A model generated the notes under the pieces. That model was not told the origin of the DNA, did not search any database, and saw nothing but the letters and a program-made list of their open reading frames with translations. A program made the position numbers and the translations under genes. Below, in pieces: positions 21,455 to 32,694 of a stretch of 64,000 nt of DNA (its first letter is position 1; every line of letters begins with the position of its first letter). This stretch comes from Aradus depressus (taxonomy: Eukaryota; Arthropoda; Insecta; Hemiptera; Aradidae), in contig OY759216.1 in the NCBI GenBank assembly GCA_963662175.1, forward strand, positions 36,907,087-36,971,086. The letters are read 5' to 3'.

Positions 21455-22097
21455 GACCAACAGCCTAAGGGATAGCTTCCAACGCCAATCGTCAATCCAC
21501 ACATTGGAAAAATGGTCTTGGGGAGCGTGCATAAGACGTCTGTTGTCCCGAAAGCTACCACAAACCCTGGTAATGTCTTCCACTTCTATCCGAAGACGCC
21601 CTCGTGTCGCTCTCAATCTTTGGAATACCTCCAGATCCTCTAATTCTCTTTGAACCTCGACTTAATTTTCAACTCAACTCCCTCCAATTTCCTGGCAGAG
21701 GATCATCATCAGAGAGACCTCCCACTTCCTTTTCATTACTTTGATGACCTCGCCCTCTCTTTAATCCATCCACTCCAAGATGGCAGAGACTCGGTATTAC
21801 TAGACTTAAGTCAAAGAAGTTACTTCAACCCCCTACTTAGTATTTTATTTTTAGATACTGTGATATTAGGCTTAATTTGGGAATTTTGTTAATCAGAAAG
21901 CTATTTCCAATCAGGGATCATTGTGGACCTAAAGCTAATTTTGGCCCTATCCATGAAATTTGGAGAGCGAATCAATAGTCGATAATTTCATGAAACAATA
22001 TTTGAACCTTCTAAATGCAAATTACAGACATTCAGCCAGCTTTGAAAATATAGTGACAAAACTTAAGTAAGTAAGAATAAAACAAAAATTTATTGAA
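21455..22097. other. Unassigned sequence
   Basis: A moderately GC-rich stretch (21460-21680) carries short ORFs. A LINE tail is possible because of LNLWNT-like text near 21620, but that is too short to call. Nothing else was seen. Confidence 0.4.
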
Positions 22098-22956
22098 TAT
22101 AAGGCGGTTAACGAACGCACTTTTAGGCCTTATGGTCTTGATGATGAAAAAACTCAAAACCCAAAAAAGACTCTCTTGAGAGGGAAGATCCCCTTCACAT
22201 AACCATCAATTTTAGTTGAACTCGATACAGCAGATGCTTGTTTAAGAAAAATCAAAAACTATCAAAAAAATTGAAACAATTAAGCAGAATGAAAAGTAGT
22301 GTAGTTAGTTATTATGACTCACTGGCTTTTAACTGTAAGGTATATTTAACTGTAAGGTACATATCGCCTACTACCACTGCGCTCTTTTTTCGCTCTGGTG
22401 GACATGAGTCCGACTCTGGGAGAACTTGATTCACCAAATCACTTTTTAAAAAATTTTATTTCACAAGTACAAACAAGTTATGAACACTACAACTACTTTA
22501 CATCAACTGAGAGGTAAGAAGATCTGCTCCTCCTTTTACTAGGGGGTATATATACTATGTCAGCGGAATGCTGGGCTGCAGGTGGCTCAGGTGTCAAGTT
22601 GGTATTTAACTGAGTCCTAAATTTTGCCTACCCTAAATTTTTATTCACCCAGGAGAGTAACGATAACCTGACATCGTACAGGCTCGGGACCATCGCTTAA
22701 CGTTCCATCTGAAGGAGGGCGTGCTCAAGGTTTATTCACCTCCCAGATAAAAACCTAAGGGCCTCGGCCGGGATTCGAACCCGCGATCTTGAGCTCAATA
22801 AGCAAGCATGGAAAAATACTGTATTAGGTCGACTATACAAATGAATAACTTATATTAATAGTTTTAAAAAAAGTATCCTGCCATCCCCCAATAATTGAAC
22901 AAAACAAATTTGGAGGACATAAGGCCTAGGAAGTGCGTTCGTTAACCCTCTTATAT
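22098..22956. mobile_element. Inverted-repeat element containing SINE-1
   Basis: A ~36-bp imperfect inverted repeat brackets this segment: 22098-22133 (GGTTAACGAACGCACTTTTAGGCC) and 22919-22956 (its complement, with about six differences). Between the ends lies SINE copy g, which is itself split. No transposase ORF is present. Confidence 0.55.
22355..22812 (-). repeat. SINE-1, copy g, split
   Basis: The tail half (about 22355-22418) and head half (about 22612-22812, with B-box complement GGATTCGAACCC) belong to one inverted SINE. They are separated by about 190 bp of foreign sequence that begins near AACTTGATTCACC. No clear target duplication marks that insert. Confidence 0.75.
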
Positions 22957-22977
22957 CGGTAAACGTGCCAGACAAAA

Positions 22978-23065
22978 AACGTAAGGGCCTCGGTCGGGTT
23001 TAGAACCCGCGATCTTGATCTCAGTAAGCAAGGACGAAAACCATTGAGCTACCAGCGCCCTCTCC
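22978..23065 (-). repeat. SINE-1 head fragment, copy h
   Basis: Only the tRNA-like head is present, with a B-box complement changed to GGTTTAGAACCC and an intact start (TTGAGCTACCAGCGCCCTC). Confidence 0.75.
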
Positions 23066-23127
23066 ATATTTACATGTTATATGTACTCATGGAGGAGCCA
23101 CTCATGATTGAGTTGTTGAATTGATAA

Positions 23128-23185
23128 CCGGTTCTGGTCGGGAATAAAACAGTTGGAAGACAACGTTTATTATTTCTATGGATAA
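23128..23185 (+). mobile_element. Family D fragment
   Basis: One arm remains: AACCGGTTCTGGTCGGGAATAAAACAG and GGAAGACAACG. The hammerhead core that should precede it is missing. Confidence 0.5.
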
Positions 23186-23822
23186 CAATAACCAATTTTT
23201 CGAAAGGACAATCATTTTGTAAAACGAGTGACCAGCCTATACAAAAGGGATAGGATATATGCGAGAGGAAGGTTAAGTCTCAAGTTAACTGATTGGAATG
23301 TTCTATCAATGTCACCACAGAATGGGAATGTTTGGTAGGTCGGGGAAGGGCAATTACAATGGAACTGATGCATACTACACAAACAGTAGATACATAAAGA
23401 ACACTCCCCTATCCTCCTATATACTGGGTGCACCTAGGGACCTAAGCATTAATGCTCTTATACCTTCCCTGCAAGCGCTGAGGCGAACATACCAAATCCT
23501 TGTCTCCTAGTTGCCTTAGTAAATCTAAACAACTCCCCCATGGTCAAATCTTTTAAAGTCTTCCTCTATAATCAATATCTTCGGAAAATGTGGTTTCATC
23601 CGATCATTTCCCGGGTATCTACCCAGGAAGCGAGCTGTTGAACAGACCGTGTCCTCTGAGGATTGCTGTCAGTTGCTGAAGTTCGGTTCTTTTGAGGTTC
23701 AGGATACCATCCCCCATGACCTTGGAATCCTCACCCAGGAACATCTTCGACTGTCTCAAACTTATTATTCTCGTTCGTTTTGTCCTTCTACTAATTTCGC
23801 GGAACAATATGGGGTTTTGAAT
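23186..23822. other. Unassigned sequence
   Basis: Several 60-75 codon ORFs overlap on both strands without domain features. The sequence near 23428-23450 resembles about 4573-4600. Confidence 0.45.
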
Positions 23823-23839
23823 TTAAATAGAATATAATA

Positions 23840-24290
23840 GAATAATTTCATTTGTCGGCGTCCAATGTCTTAGATTTTTGACGATGAATTCTCTGAGATG
23901 ACTTGTGTTCAATGAGCTTAGGACGGCTTCGATAGATGAGTTGTCGTCTCCGAGCATCTCAAGTAAGTCTCTTGTTCGCAAACCCATGGCCTTTAGTATT
24001 TCCTCATATCCAGGGCACTCCTCCAGGATGTGACTTACTGTGAGAGGCCAGGCCACACACCTGCCACAGCCCGGCCCTATTGATGAGGTGTCCATGGGTT
24101 AGACGAGTGTGGCCTACACAGAGCCGCATCAGATATACCTCCTCCTGCCTATTCTGTCTATCGGAGCTTTGCCATGTATCTATATTTGCTTTGATGGACC
24201 ATAGAAAATAGGCAGGTGTCATCCTTAGGGAACTTTCTATATTAAGCCTCCCCCAAATCCCCCTTCTCTTTGGCCGATTTGAATTCGATT
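23840..24290 (-). pseudogene. Non-LTR retrotransposon C-terminus (RNase H and zinc-finger region)
   Basis: The minus strand holds the end of a Jockey or I-type LINE ORF2 in two frames joined by a frameshift near 24050-24090. Frame one contains EVYLMRLCVGHTRLTHGHL (from about 24150), the familiar end of the RNase H and linker region. Frame two has CGRCVAWPLTVSHILEECPGY, a Cys-Cys-His-Cys finger. A helical tail to about 23830 follows. Upstream parts (endonuclease, RT) are absent, as expected for a 5'-truncated copy. Confidence 0.8.
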
Positions 24291-24462
24291 CTAAAATCAA
24301 TGTGTGTCGTCCTTAAAGGTTTCTGGATACACATATAAAATTTCATGTCGATACTACATACATTCTATCGTGTGCTATCGAGTTCACAGACACTCAAACG
24401 GACGTTTTTTAAAATTTTTTGAATTAACATAACTTCCTCTATAACTTCGTATACCTGGGGAA
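24280..24462 (+). repeat. Repeat B copy
   Basis: A forward copy ending in the terminal palindrome (ACTTCCTCTATAACTTCG then TATACCTGGGGAAGT). Confidence 0.7.
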
Positions 24463-25384
24463 GTAAAAAGAACAAATCATACATATCCGAAAGAATAAAA
24501 TGCTCATTCTCCGGTCGGTCATTTCACTGAAGCAGTATAGGTTTGATAACTTGATAATTAAAGGTTTTATCTCTAAAGTTCTCAACCTCTTTAGGAAATG
24601 TTCACATTTTCCGGAGAGTGTGCACATTCACCGTCTACTCATTCTTACCGTAACGTATACACGGCATGAGAACCAAGTTGAATAGACGAAGGAATAGATA
24701 ATAATTCCATTAACTATTAATGGTACTAAAAGCTTCCCGTCCCATACAACCAACCCAACATCTAAAAGGTTTTGGTGAATACAGAAATTTGATGAACATC
24801 AAAAAGGAACATTCTAAGTCAAACGACATTCTATATCACAATCATTGTTCAAATATTGTCGAAATTCTAACAAATATAGTAAGTTTCTTAAGGACCAATT
24901 TAATATAAAAATATTAAATCAAAAATTTTTAAAAAACCGAAAAAAATAAACCTTAAAGGGGGGGGGGCTTGAAGGGCTTAGGGGGGAGGGGCTTGGTCTT
25001 ATAAACATGTGTGCTCAAACTCCAAGTCTCTAGCTGTGAAAGAGGCTGAGATTCCTATACAGGCTATGATGAAACCTGAACGGCATACCCGATTTCCACC
25101 AAACATGGCTAAGAACCATCTCGCAAATACCAGCTTTTGAAACAAAAAAAACCGCTCTGAACTCGGTTCAGCCGTCTTGGAGCTACGATGCCACAGACAA
25201 AGGCTTCAAACTTATAGCACCCCTCCTTTTGAGTCGAGGGTTAAAAATAGAACCTTTCTAAAAATCCCAGTTACATGAAATTTTTTGAATACATTGTTTC
25301 TTATTTATTGCTTCATTTTATCACTATTGTTATTACTTATTATTTTCATATTATTTTATTCATTACATATCTTTTTAGTGATTC
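24463..25384. other. Unassigned sequence with G-rich tract and a decayed repeat tail
   Basis: A G-rich patch lies at 24957-25000. The following sequence to about 25250 (ends CACCCCTCCTTTTGAGTCGAGGGTTAAAA) looks like the common insect repeat tail ending GTCGGGGGTTAAAA. No ORF of note was seen. Confidence 0.4.
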
Positions 25385-25690
25385 ACCTGCTATGTACTTC
25401 CCCAACAAGAATTAATCAATTACGTATTCGCTCTCCCTCCAAAGCCAATCAACCGTTTGGGCTAAAACTCAATATTTGACTTACATAGTGGCTTCTGAAT
25501 CCGCATAATGAATTTTTTGTTAATACATTCATTACATCGGCAGTTATTAAGTTTTTGAATCGAGCCATTCTTTTCTGATCCCTCTTCTCTTCGACCAATT
25601 TCGCGTAAAATTAATAGGTGCCAACCTTATGGAGTTTTAAATTTGAATATACCTAAAATTTCATTCATTACATCGGTAGTTATTGGGATT
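25385..25690 (+). repeat. Repeat B copy
   Basis: A forward copy: TACTTCCCCAACAAGAATTAATC, CGCTCTCCCTCC, then two successive ATTCATTACATCGGCAGTTA-type units about 150 bp apart, which shows the internal repetition of the family. Confidence 0.75.
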
Positions 25691-25715
25691 TTTGTGCAGG
25701 CTTTACATTGGCATA

Positions 25716-26120
25716 TACAGGGTGATTCCCTCGTATGGATGAAACTAGACCGAAAATGGAGTAGAATGCCGCACCTTTCTATCTCAATCCGTTGCCGAGT
25801 TATGATTTTTTAAAGTTTTTTTTCGAAAAAAACACGTTTTTTTGCCATCAAGTCCCACATTTCTCCTCTTTAAATCAATTTTTCTCAACTTTTGACCACA
25901 TTTTCGGAATCAGCGTTAAATTTTCTATCAGACTAGTTGTACGTTCAACTTTGAAAATTACCAACTTGAAACCGAAATAACAGCTAAAACGTTAACATTT
26001 TAGAAAAATTAAAATTTCGAGAAATACTTCCACGTCAACTACTTGACGACGGCATTCTACTCCATTTTCAGTCTAGTTTTATCCAATTTTTTATTTAAGT
26101 TACGAGGGACTCACCCTGTA
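25716..26120. mobile_element. TA-flanked MITE with TACAGGGTG ends
   Basis: The left end TACAGGGTGATTCCCTCGT and the complement of the right end (TACAGGGTGAGTCCCTCGT) match. The match continues inward through the GAAAATGGAGTAGAATGCCG segment near 25755-25775 and its complement near 26050-26072. TA flanks both sides (25714-25715, 26121-26122). The 405-bp interior is non-coding. Confidence 0.75.
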
Positions 26121-26122
26121 TA

Positions 26123-26549
26123 ACTTTCAATACCCCAAATATAGCATATATCGGTCCGACCGACTTCACTGTATTTGTAGAACGGTTATACAACTCTGAG
26201 AACCACACAGCAGAACCCATGAAATGCTTTCAAGACCTAATAATTGGTACAGACCATTAGGAACACAGGGTCATGTTTCAGGGAGGGTCGACTCAAATGC
26301 CTTCTCCCAATTGTGTGGAGAGAGGAAAATTGTTGAGTTATATCCTATAATTTCAATTAGTATTATTTTTCACTTTTTACACGATCTAGTTCAAATTGGA
26401 ATATGAAATTTTGAGTAAAAGAGAAAAAAAAAAGTAGTGGGATCAACATGAGAAGAGGGAGCGGAAAGGAGAGTGATTTCTGCAAAATGGCGCTATAGGA
26501 CTGTTCGCATTGGCCCCACCTCACCTGAGGATACAAAGGCGATCGGAAG
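26123..26549. other. Unassigned sequence with a dispersed fragment
   Basis: The stretch at about 26445-26545 (GAGTGATTTCTGCAAAATGGC, CTGTTCGCATTGG, AAAGGCGAT) recurs in two pieces at about 29300-29340 and 29470-29535. It is an unclassified dispersed repeat. Confidence 0.5.
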
Positions 26550-27160
26550 TTTAATATTTATTTATTTACAAACAGATATTTACAACTGAATAAAATAAAC
26601 ACAACAAGCAAATGTGATAATAGAGAGATAATGGCAATGTCAAAATGTCGAGAGGGGAGAAATCACCCAGTGGTGACACTCCCTAGTCACTGATTTCCTC
26701 TCATTTGTAACTAATCACTGTCACTGTTACTGCTGCTGCTAAGAAGGTCTCTAGGCCATTGACGCTTAAGCCGTCGTTGGGGAAGTGTGGCAGAATAGAG
26801 GGCACAGACTGGAGGATTATTGTGGGAACTAAGAAGGGAAAATATTTTTTTATATTTGGATTTAGCGACTTCGGTGACAAAAGGTACGTTAAGATCAGTG
26901 TAAAGAGTTTTTTTGGAGACGTAATAAGGAGCATTGGCTATTTTACGAAGGATTTTGGATTGAAAGAATTGGATGCCTTGGCAGAACCCCAGAGTTCAAG
27001 TCCGTAAGTCCACAAAGCTTTGCGTTGTATATAAGTCGTTTTGTTTTCAAAGTTAATTTGGATCTTTTGTCTAGTAGTCTTAGTAAAAGTTTATAACGTC
27101 TCTCCATTTCTTATCTTTTCAGTCTCGTGTGAGGATTCCAAGTTAGTAGTTTGTCGAGTA
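26550..27160 (-). pseudogene. Jockey-type LINE 3' fragment
   Basis: Minus-strand pieces match the C-terminal end of Jockey-clade ORF2: WTYGLELWGSAKASN near 27030-26985, KILRKIANAPYYVSKKTLY near 26970-26900, FVTEVAKSKYKKIFSLLSS near 26880-26825, and LPQRRLKRQWPRDLLS ending near 26745. Frame changes and stops break it. The 3' untranslated part runs to an AAATAAATAAATATT tail near 26555, the usual LINE end. It is truncated at its 5' side. Confidence 0.8.
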
Positions 27161-27189
27161 TGAGGGACGGACTTCGTTTTTTAAAGGGA

Positions 27190-27359
27190 TGTGATTTTTG
27201 TTAAGGTACAGGGGAAATTAAATATAGAACTTTTTTCGTATGAAACAATTTTTCTACAAGACAAATCGTTTCCGCAAACATTTTAGGACGTTTTTCGGCA
27301 AGAATTGCAAACCGAGGGTAGGACCCAGTAAGAGAGAGAAAAACATTTAGATGGATCAC
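27190..27359. repeat. Unclassified dispersed fragment
   Basis: TTAAATATAGAACTTTTTTCG through GTTTTTCGGCAAGAATTG matches about 29530-29640 and, more loosely, 15215-15360. Confidence 0.45.
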
Positions 27360-27722
27360 CGGCAATGTACTTCCCCAGCACAAATTAAACAATTAAGTTT
27401 CCGCTCTCCTTCCAAAACTAATAGACCGTTTGAGCATAATATCAATAGTTGACTTACATGTGTGTTTCTGATTCCTCGTACTTCATTTTGCGTCGTTACA
27501 TTCATTACATCGGCAGTTATTAGTGTTTTTTACTAGAGCCATCATTCTCTGGTCTAAAAGGAAGGTGGTTTATAGTTGACTTCGCTGACAACATCGCTCG
27601 TACACAGAGAGCGACATCATTTTTTATTTCATTTTTGGAATCAAGGGGTTGAAATTCCGATGAAAATACAAGATCGAATTTCTGACCGATTACATTTACT
27701 TTGTATAGCTGGGGAAGTAAAC
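27360..27722 (+). repeat. Repeat B copy, near full length
   Basis: A forward copy running from GCAATGTACTTCCCCAGCAC, through ATTCATTACATCGGCAGTTATTAG, to the degraded end palindrome at TGTATAGCTGGGGAAGTAAAC. The middle is shorter than in other copies. Confidence 0.75.
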
Positions 27723-27779
27723 AATTATTTTACTTCTTCACATATTTTATGCCCATTTTAATGATTGAATAAAATACAA

Positions 27780-28136
27780 TATCATTTTAGGAAATGGTTG
27801 TAGTGCATAAAGCACTATTCGTGGCCTGAGTTGGAGAAACAAATAAAAACAAATGTAGGGCATACGTCATTACAGTACATAGCTATGTTAGTGAGCTGTG
27901 TGCTCAAATTATTACAGATCCATGAACATGACATTTAGCAAGCGGATGGGTGGGGGGGGGGGGGGGGGGGGGAGTATAATGGTTTATCGTTCTAGAGTAC
28001 AGGAGACTGCTGAGTTAAAATGTTTTGTTCTGTTGTTCAGCAGTTATCTGTCTTCATTATTATAGTTTCGTAAACCAACGATATTTAGGAAACAGAGAAA
28101 TACGCCTGTTTTAAGGCGGTTCATTTATCCATGATT
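27780..28136 (+). repeat. Degenerate minisatellite flank with a G21 run
   Basis: Weak versions of the 91-bp unit (for example at 28007-28070) precede the regular array. A run of 21 G residues lies at 27952-27972. Confidence 0.55.
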
Positions 28137-28137
28137 A

Positions 28138-28770
28138 CAGGAAACTGGTGAGTTAGAATGTGTTGTTTGTTTGTTGTATAGTGGTTTTCTGTCTCCATTA
28201 TTATAGGCTCTTCATTGATTCCATATTACAAGAAACTGCTAAGTTAGAATGTGTTGTTTGTTTGTTGTATAGTGGTTTTCTGTCTCCATTATTATAGGCT
28301 CTTCATTGATTCCATATTACAGGAAACTGGTGAGTTAGAATGTGTTGTTTGTTTGTTGTATAGTGGTTTTCTGTCTCCATTATTATAGGCTCTTCATTGA
28401 TTCCATATTACAAGAAACTGCTAAGTTAGAATGTGTTGTTTGTTTGTTGTATAGTGGTTTTCTGTCTCCATTATTATAGGCTCTTCATTGATTCCATATT
28501 ACAGGAAACTGGTGAGTTAGAATGTGTTGTTTGTTTGTTGTATAGTGGTTTTCTGTCTCCATTATTATAGGCTCTTCATTGATTCCATATTACAAGAAAC
28601 TGCTAAGTTAGAAGGTGTTGTTCTGTTGAAGAGTGGTTTTCTGTCTCCATTATTATAGGCTCTTCAGTGATTCCATATTACAGAAGACTGCTAAGTTAGA
28701 ATGTGTTGTTCTATTATACAGCGGTTTTCCTGTCTCCTACATTATTGTAGGCTCATAAACCTACAACATT
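28138..28770 (+). repeat. 91-bp minisatellite with 182-bp higher-order period
   Basis: Units begin at 28138, 28229, 28320, 28411, 28502 and 28593 (91 bp each), with a diverged seventh at 28681. Two unit types alternate: type A has GAAACTGGTGAG and type B has GAAACTGCTAAG, giving an A-B-A-B-A-B order. The units are otherwise nearly identical, which suggests recent unequal exchange in dimer steps. A further weak unit extends to about 28800. Confidence 0.92.
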
Positions 28771-29640
28771 TAGCAAGCAGTAGAACCTGGCTGTTCAGTG
28801 TTTCAACCCTTCAGATCTTCAGCAAGGATGAGTTAGAATGGTTTTGTGCTAAGTGGCAAAGAGGCTGTGTGTCGCCATTATTCCAGGCCCATGAATCCAG
28901 GACATTTAGGGATGATCCTTGTCGCTGTCTCTTATACTACCTCGGGATGGTCTCGTAAAAACAAGACATGCTTTACGTTCCCCCATCCCCACAACTCGTC
29001 CCTTTTTAATAATAATTATTATCCCTTAGTCTTATCTCTGGGGGAAAAAAATATAGCGTTTTCTTTCTTCTATATATAAAAAAAAAAGTGTGACCATAAC
29101 AGGATTTTGTTATACCAACGACTTTTGTGCAGATATCTCTCCCACCCTCACCCGCCTCCCAAAATCATTTTCATACTGGCATTACTGGATATATGATATT
29201 AATGTGTTGGCATCAGCAGTTCTATTCGTTTCATTGTACAGTGTAATTCAGTGTCTGACTTTCTTATACCCAATAAAGTCAGTTTGAAATTAATGTGATC
29301 ATGAGAGGTGGGAGAAGTAGAGTGATTTCTGCAAAAATGGCTGTTATAAGAATGCCCGGTTTTTAATTTAAATAAAATACCATTGATAAAAACATTTTTT
29401 TAAATATCGTTGATATGCTTTAAAATTTAGACATTACTTGGAAATATTTCCTACGAAAAGTTACACAGTTTGGGGCGCTATAACACTGTTCGCATTGGTC
29501 TCATCTCAAATCCGATGAAGCAAAGGCGATTGAAAATTAAATATGAAACTTTTTTTGTAAGAAACAATTTTTATACAAGAATAATCGTTTTTGCAAACAT
29601 CTAAAAAACGATATTTTTAGGACGGTTTTTGGCAAACATG
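28771..29640. other. Dispersed repeat fragments
   Basis: About 29110-29270 resembles 4680-4800, 29300-29340 and 29470-29535 resemble 26445-26545, and 29530-29640 resembles 27205-27310. ORFs of up to 85 codons at 28701-29079 overlap the minisatellite flank and look incidental. Confidence 0.45.
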
Positions 29641-30172
29641 AAATATATTAAAATTCCATACCCCATAAGGACCACACCTATCAATTTCAAGGAACATTTT
29701 TGATAAGAGCCACTATTTCGATAGGAGTAACCCTTTTCGCGTAAATCTGACAAACTTCTAAAAAAATAAATTTCAAAACGACTTTTTAGAACGGTTTTCG
29801 GCATATATCTCGTAAACCGGCCAACATGCAAATAATCATTAATCATATAAAATGGGCATTCTAACTTCCTGTACAACTTTTATTTGAAAAAAATGTTTGA
29901 TTAAGTTGTTTAATTACGATAAATACAAACGGTATCTTGTAATATATATGGCCGCTTCCAGGAATTCAACCGTTCTATGAAGTGACTAGCGGTGACTTTT
30001 TAAAGGACTTTCCGCATTCCAAAAATGGATTCTTGATTGAATAGATTTTTCAGAATTAAAAACAAAATTCTAGGTAGCAAGTGGATTCTACGATTATAGC
30101 CCTCTCTGACTGTCGTCCCCTTTCGCCTCAAGCCCTGGAGTAAAGTCGAGGAGGACGCTAGTCAGCAGCACC
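29641..30172. other. Unassigned sequence
   Basis: A 91-codon minus-strand ORF (29601-29876) overlaps the dispersed fragment and shows no domain. Nothing else was recognised. Confidence 0.4.
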
Positions 30173-30788
30173 TGTCATGTATAAAATTACACACATTGTA
30201 ATTATTAAATAATATATTATAAAATTAATTATATTTATTTGTATAAAAACAACTCAATGAAATGAAGTAACTTAACTAGTGAAGAAATATATGAAGTCGC
30301 ATTTTGTTTTAAAACGATGAGTGGAAAACAAAAGACGACCATCAGCTGTTCTATTAGAGTGAACCAGTCCAAATTGGGTTGTGGAGGTGAGATGAGATGT
30401 GAAGGTGGACAGGCTAGTAGTGAGAAAGTGTTTAGGCTTAAGGTGTGAAATAACATTGAAATTGATGCGCAAGGATACTTTTATTTATTTATATGTACAT
30501 AATATATATGTCCAAAAAAACATTTGATTAAGTTTAAGAAATTAGTTCATAAGATTTCTTTTTAAAAATTAATTTAATTTTTTTTATTTTTCAATATTTA
30601 GTTAACAAATTTATAATATAGATTTAAGTTAATAAACCAAAATATTTGTTCTCGTATTCTATGCTATTCATTTTACCTGTTAACCCAGTAGCCCATGTTC
30701 AGAAGAAGAAAATCCATAGCAGCAGAGAGCTGCATCATGTTAAAAGTTTTCGGTGAGCAAACTGCTTGAACTAGACGATGATGTTACA
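30173..30788 (+). repeat. Diverged solo LTR related to the 39-kb element
   Basis: It begins TGTCATGT and ends ATGTTACA. Its middle aligns with the 785-bp LTRs at 39033 and 43402, most clearly where ACCAAAATATTTGTTCTCG... matches ACCCAAATATTTGTCCTC and then CTATTCATTTTACCTGTTAACCCAGTAG matches CTATTCATCTTCCCTGTTGTCCCAGTAG. No internal region adjoins it and no target duplication is visible. Confidence 0.6.
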
Positions 30789-31019
30789 GCCATTTTTTTT
30801 TTTTTTAAGCGTTTTGAGACGATATGTTCGGAAGATCTATCAGTAGATCAATACTGGGCCACCATTGAAGAAGGTGAAGAGAGGTCGCAGGAAGAACGGT
30901 GGGCATCAGGAAGAAAAGGGTCGTCCTGAAAGCCAGGATCCAGGACAGTGAAAAGAAGGAGGTTACGTGGAAGGGAAGCTACGCTATAAAAACAAATATA
31001 AAAAACTCGTCGGTGGCTC
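30789..31019. other. Unassigned sequence
   Basis: No domain was seen. A 120-codon ORF (30899-31261) starts here but its second half lies in repeat B, so it is not credible as a gene. Confidence 0.45.
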
Positions 31020-31190
31020 ACAAAGTTCCAATATCATCCAATACCACATCTTGTTTACACACGAACCGACAAGAAATGTTTTTCTTCTTTTTTGGAATCA
31101 GGGTGTTGGGAAATATAAAATGGTGGAAACTCAACATCCAATTTCTGACCAATTACATAACTTCCGATATATTTCTTATAACTGAAGAAG
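31020..31190 (+). repeat. Repeat B end fragment
   Basis: The GTGTTGGGAAATATAAAATGG and CATCCAATTTCTGACCAATTACATAACTTCC segments mark the last third of the family. Confidence 0.55.
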
Positions 31191-32690
31191 AAAAAGATAA
31201 CGAAGAAAATATCCACAAGGTAGATCAGAAAATATATCCCCTTAAACAGAAGAGTGACTAGTGTTTAAAAATTAATCTTAATAGAAAATGAATAGAATTT
31301 CTGAACAACGTATAAGATAAATGTTTAATATACTAAGACTGTGGTAGAAAATTTACTCCTGTTTGTAGGGGAGAGGATGAGAGAGAGGTTGGAGACCAGT
31401 AAATTGGGTTAAGTGAAGGAAAACCTCTGCTTCCCGGCTAAAGGTTAAGGCAATATATTACTCTTACCCTGTTTTTGGTACATCTCTAAAATTTCTGTAT
31501 TACCCTCAAATTCAATCAATTTTGGAATAAGTATATCTGCCAATCAGAGGTGGATCAAAAAAAAAAAAAAAAAAGATACAAAAATCGTCTTTATATATTC
31601 AGGTTTAGTTCATACTTTGCTTTAATTTTTATTTTCTTCGCTGAAGTCCTCCATCAGCATGCTACAAGTTCTATCATAATTACTTCTTGTTTAATAATGT
31701 CATTATTACCATTAATTTTGTTAGCTACTTACTATATACTCTATTGTTATTTGTTAATTAATTTAATTATATATATATATTTTTGTTCTCTCATTATATC
31801 TCGCTCTTTGTGACTTGAGGAAGAGGAGTGTAATCGCCCCGAAATATTGTAGTGCAAGAAGACATCTAATATAAATATAATCTCTTTCTGTTTAGTCAAC
31901 AACGTTCATAATGTAAACATACGGCTAATCCCTCTCTGAGTCTGATACTCAGTCCCAGTCAGTCCCATGCTAAAGTTGCCCGTGAGGGGGCCTATTTTAA
32001 GTTTTTATTTATTGCCGTATTTTATTACGACCCTCCTCCCTTTTTTGGTTTTCTTGAACTTCTACTTGGACTTGCTATCTGCCAGTGTCCCCGTTCAGCT
32101 TTGTCTTCGTTCGTCCGATGATACGACTATACCTACAGTATTCTCAAGAAGGTACTGAACCGACAGTAATGAGGGAATACTATACCTATTGCATTCTCAA
32201 GAAGATACAACTACTCCTACAATATTTTCAACTGTACTGTACCTATAATACTCTCAAAGAGATATAACTCTATATTTACAATATACTATTATATCTGTTG
32301 TATTCTCAAGAAGAAATGACAATACCTACAACATTTTCATGAAGGTACTACTGTATTTACATTACCCTACCTACAGTAATCTCCAGAAAGTTACTATAAG
32401 TTTTTCAAGAAATACTCTCAGATTACACCCAGTACCATCAAAAATATTTTAATTTTCAATAATTTTCCTGTTATATCTAATGATTTTCCGGCTAATTGAA
32501 AATAGGAATCTCGAGGACGGAATCAGTCCGTTGTTCACACTTAACCATCAACTCACCATTGCCCCACTGCCTTCGACATTTATGAGAAGAAATTGGACAA
32601 GAAATAAAAAAAAAGGAAATAAGAGAGGCAGAAAGCGAATATTGAGGTAAGATGAAAAGGGATAGATGGAAGTAGGGGTGGGGGTGGGGG
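31191..32690. other. Unassigned AT-rich sequence with short degenerate repeats
   Basis: About 31600-31880 shares ATTTCGC-CCTTTGTGA-type sequence and layout with 35960-36200, so it is probably one old repeat family. From 32120 to 32400 a loose ~45-bp motif recurs (ACTATACCTA-CA-TATTCTCAAGAAG). No gene was seen. Confidence 0.45.
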
Positions 32691-32694
32691 CGAC

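Noticed and set aside
26759..27007. 82-codon plus-strand ORF as a gene
   Set aside because: It is antisense to the Jockey C-terminal coding sequence, which matches known family motifs.
27780..28770. CRISPR array
   Set aside because: The regular repeats are contiguous 91-bp units without spacers, in a eukaryotic sequence.
30899..31261. 120-codon ORF as a host gene
   Set aside because: Its second half is a repeat B fragment also present in many non-coding copies.
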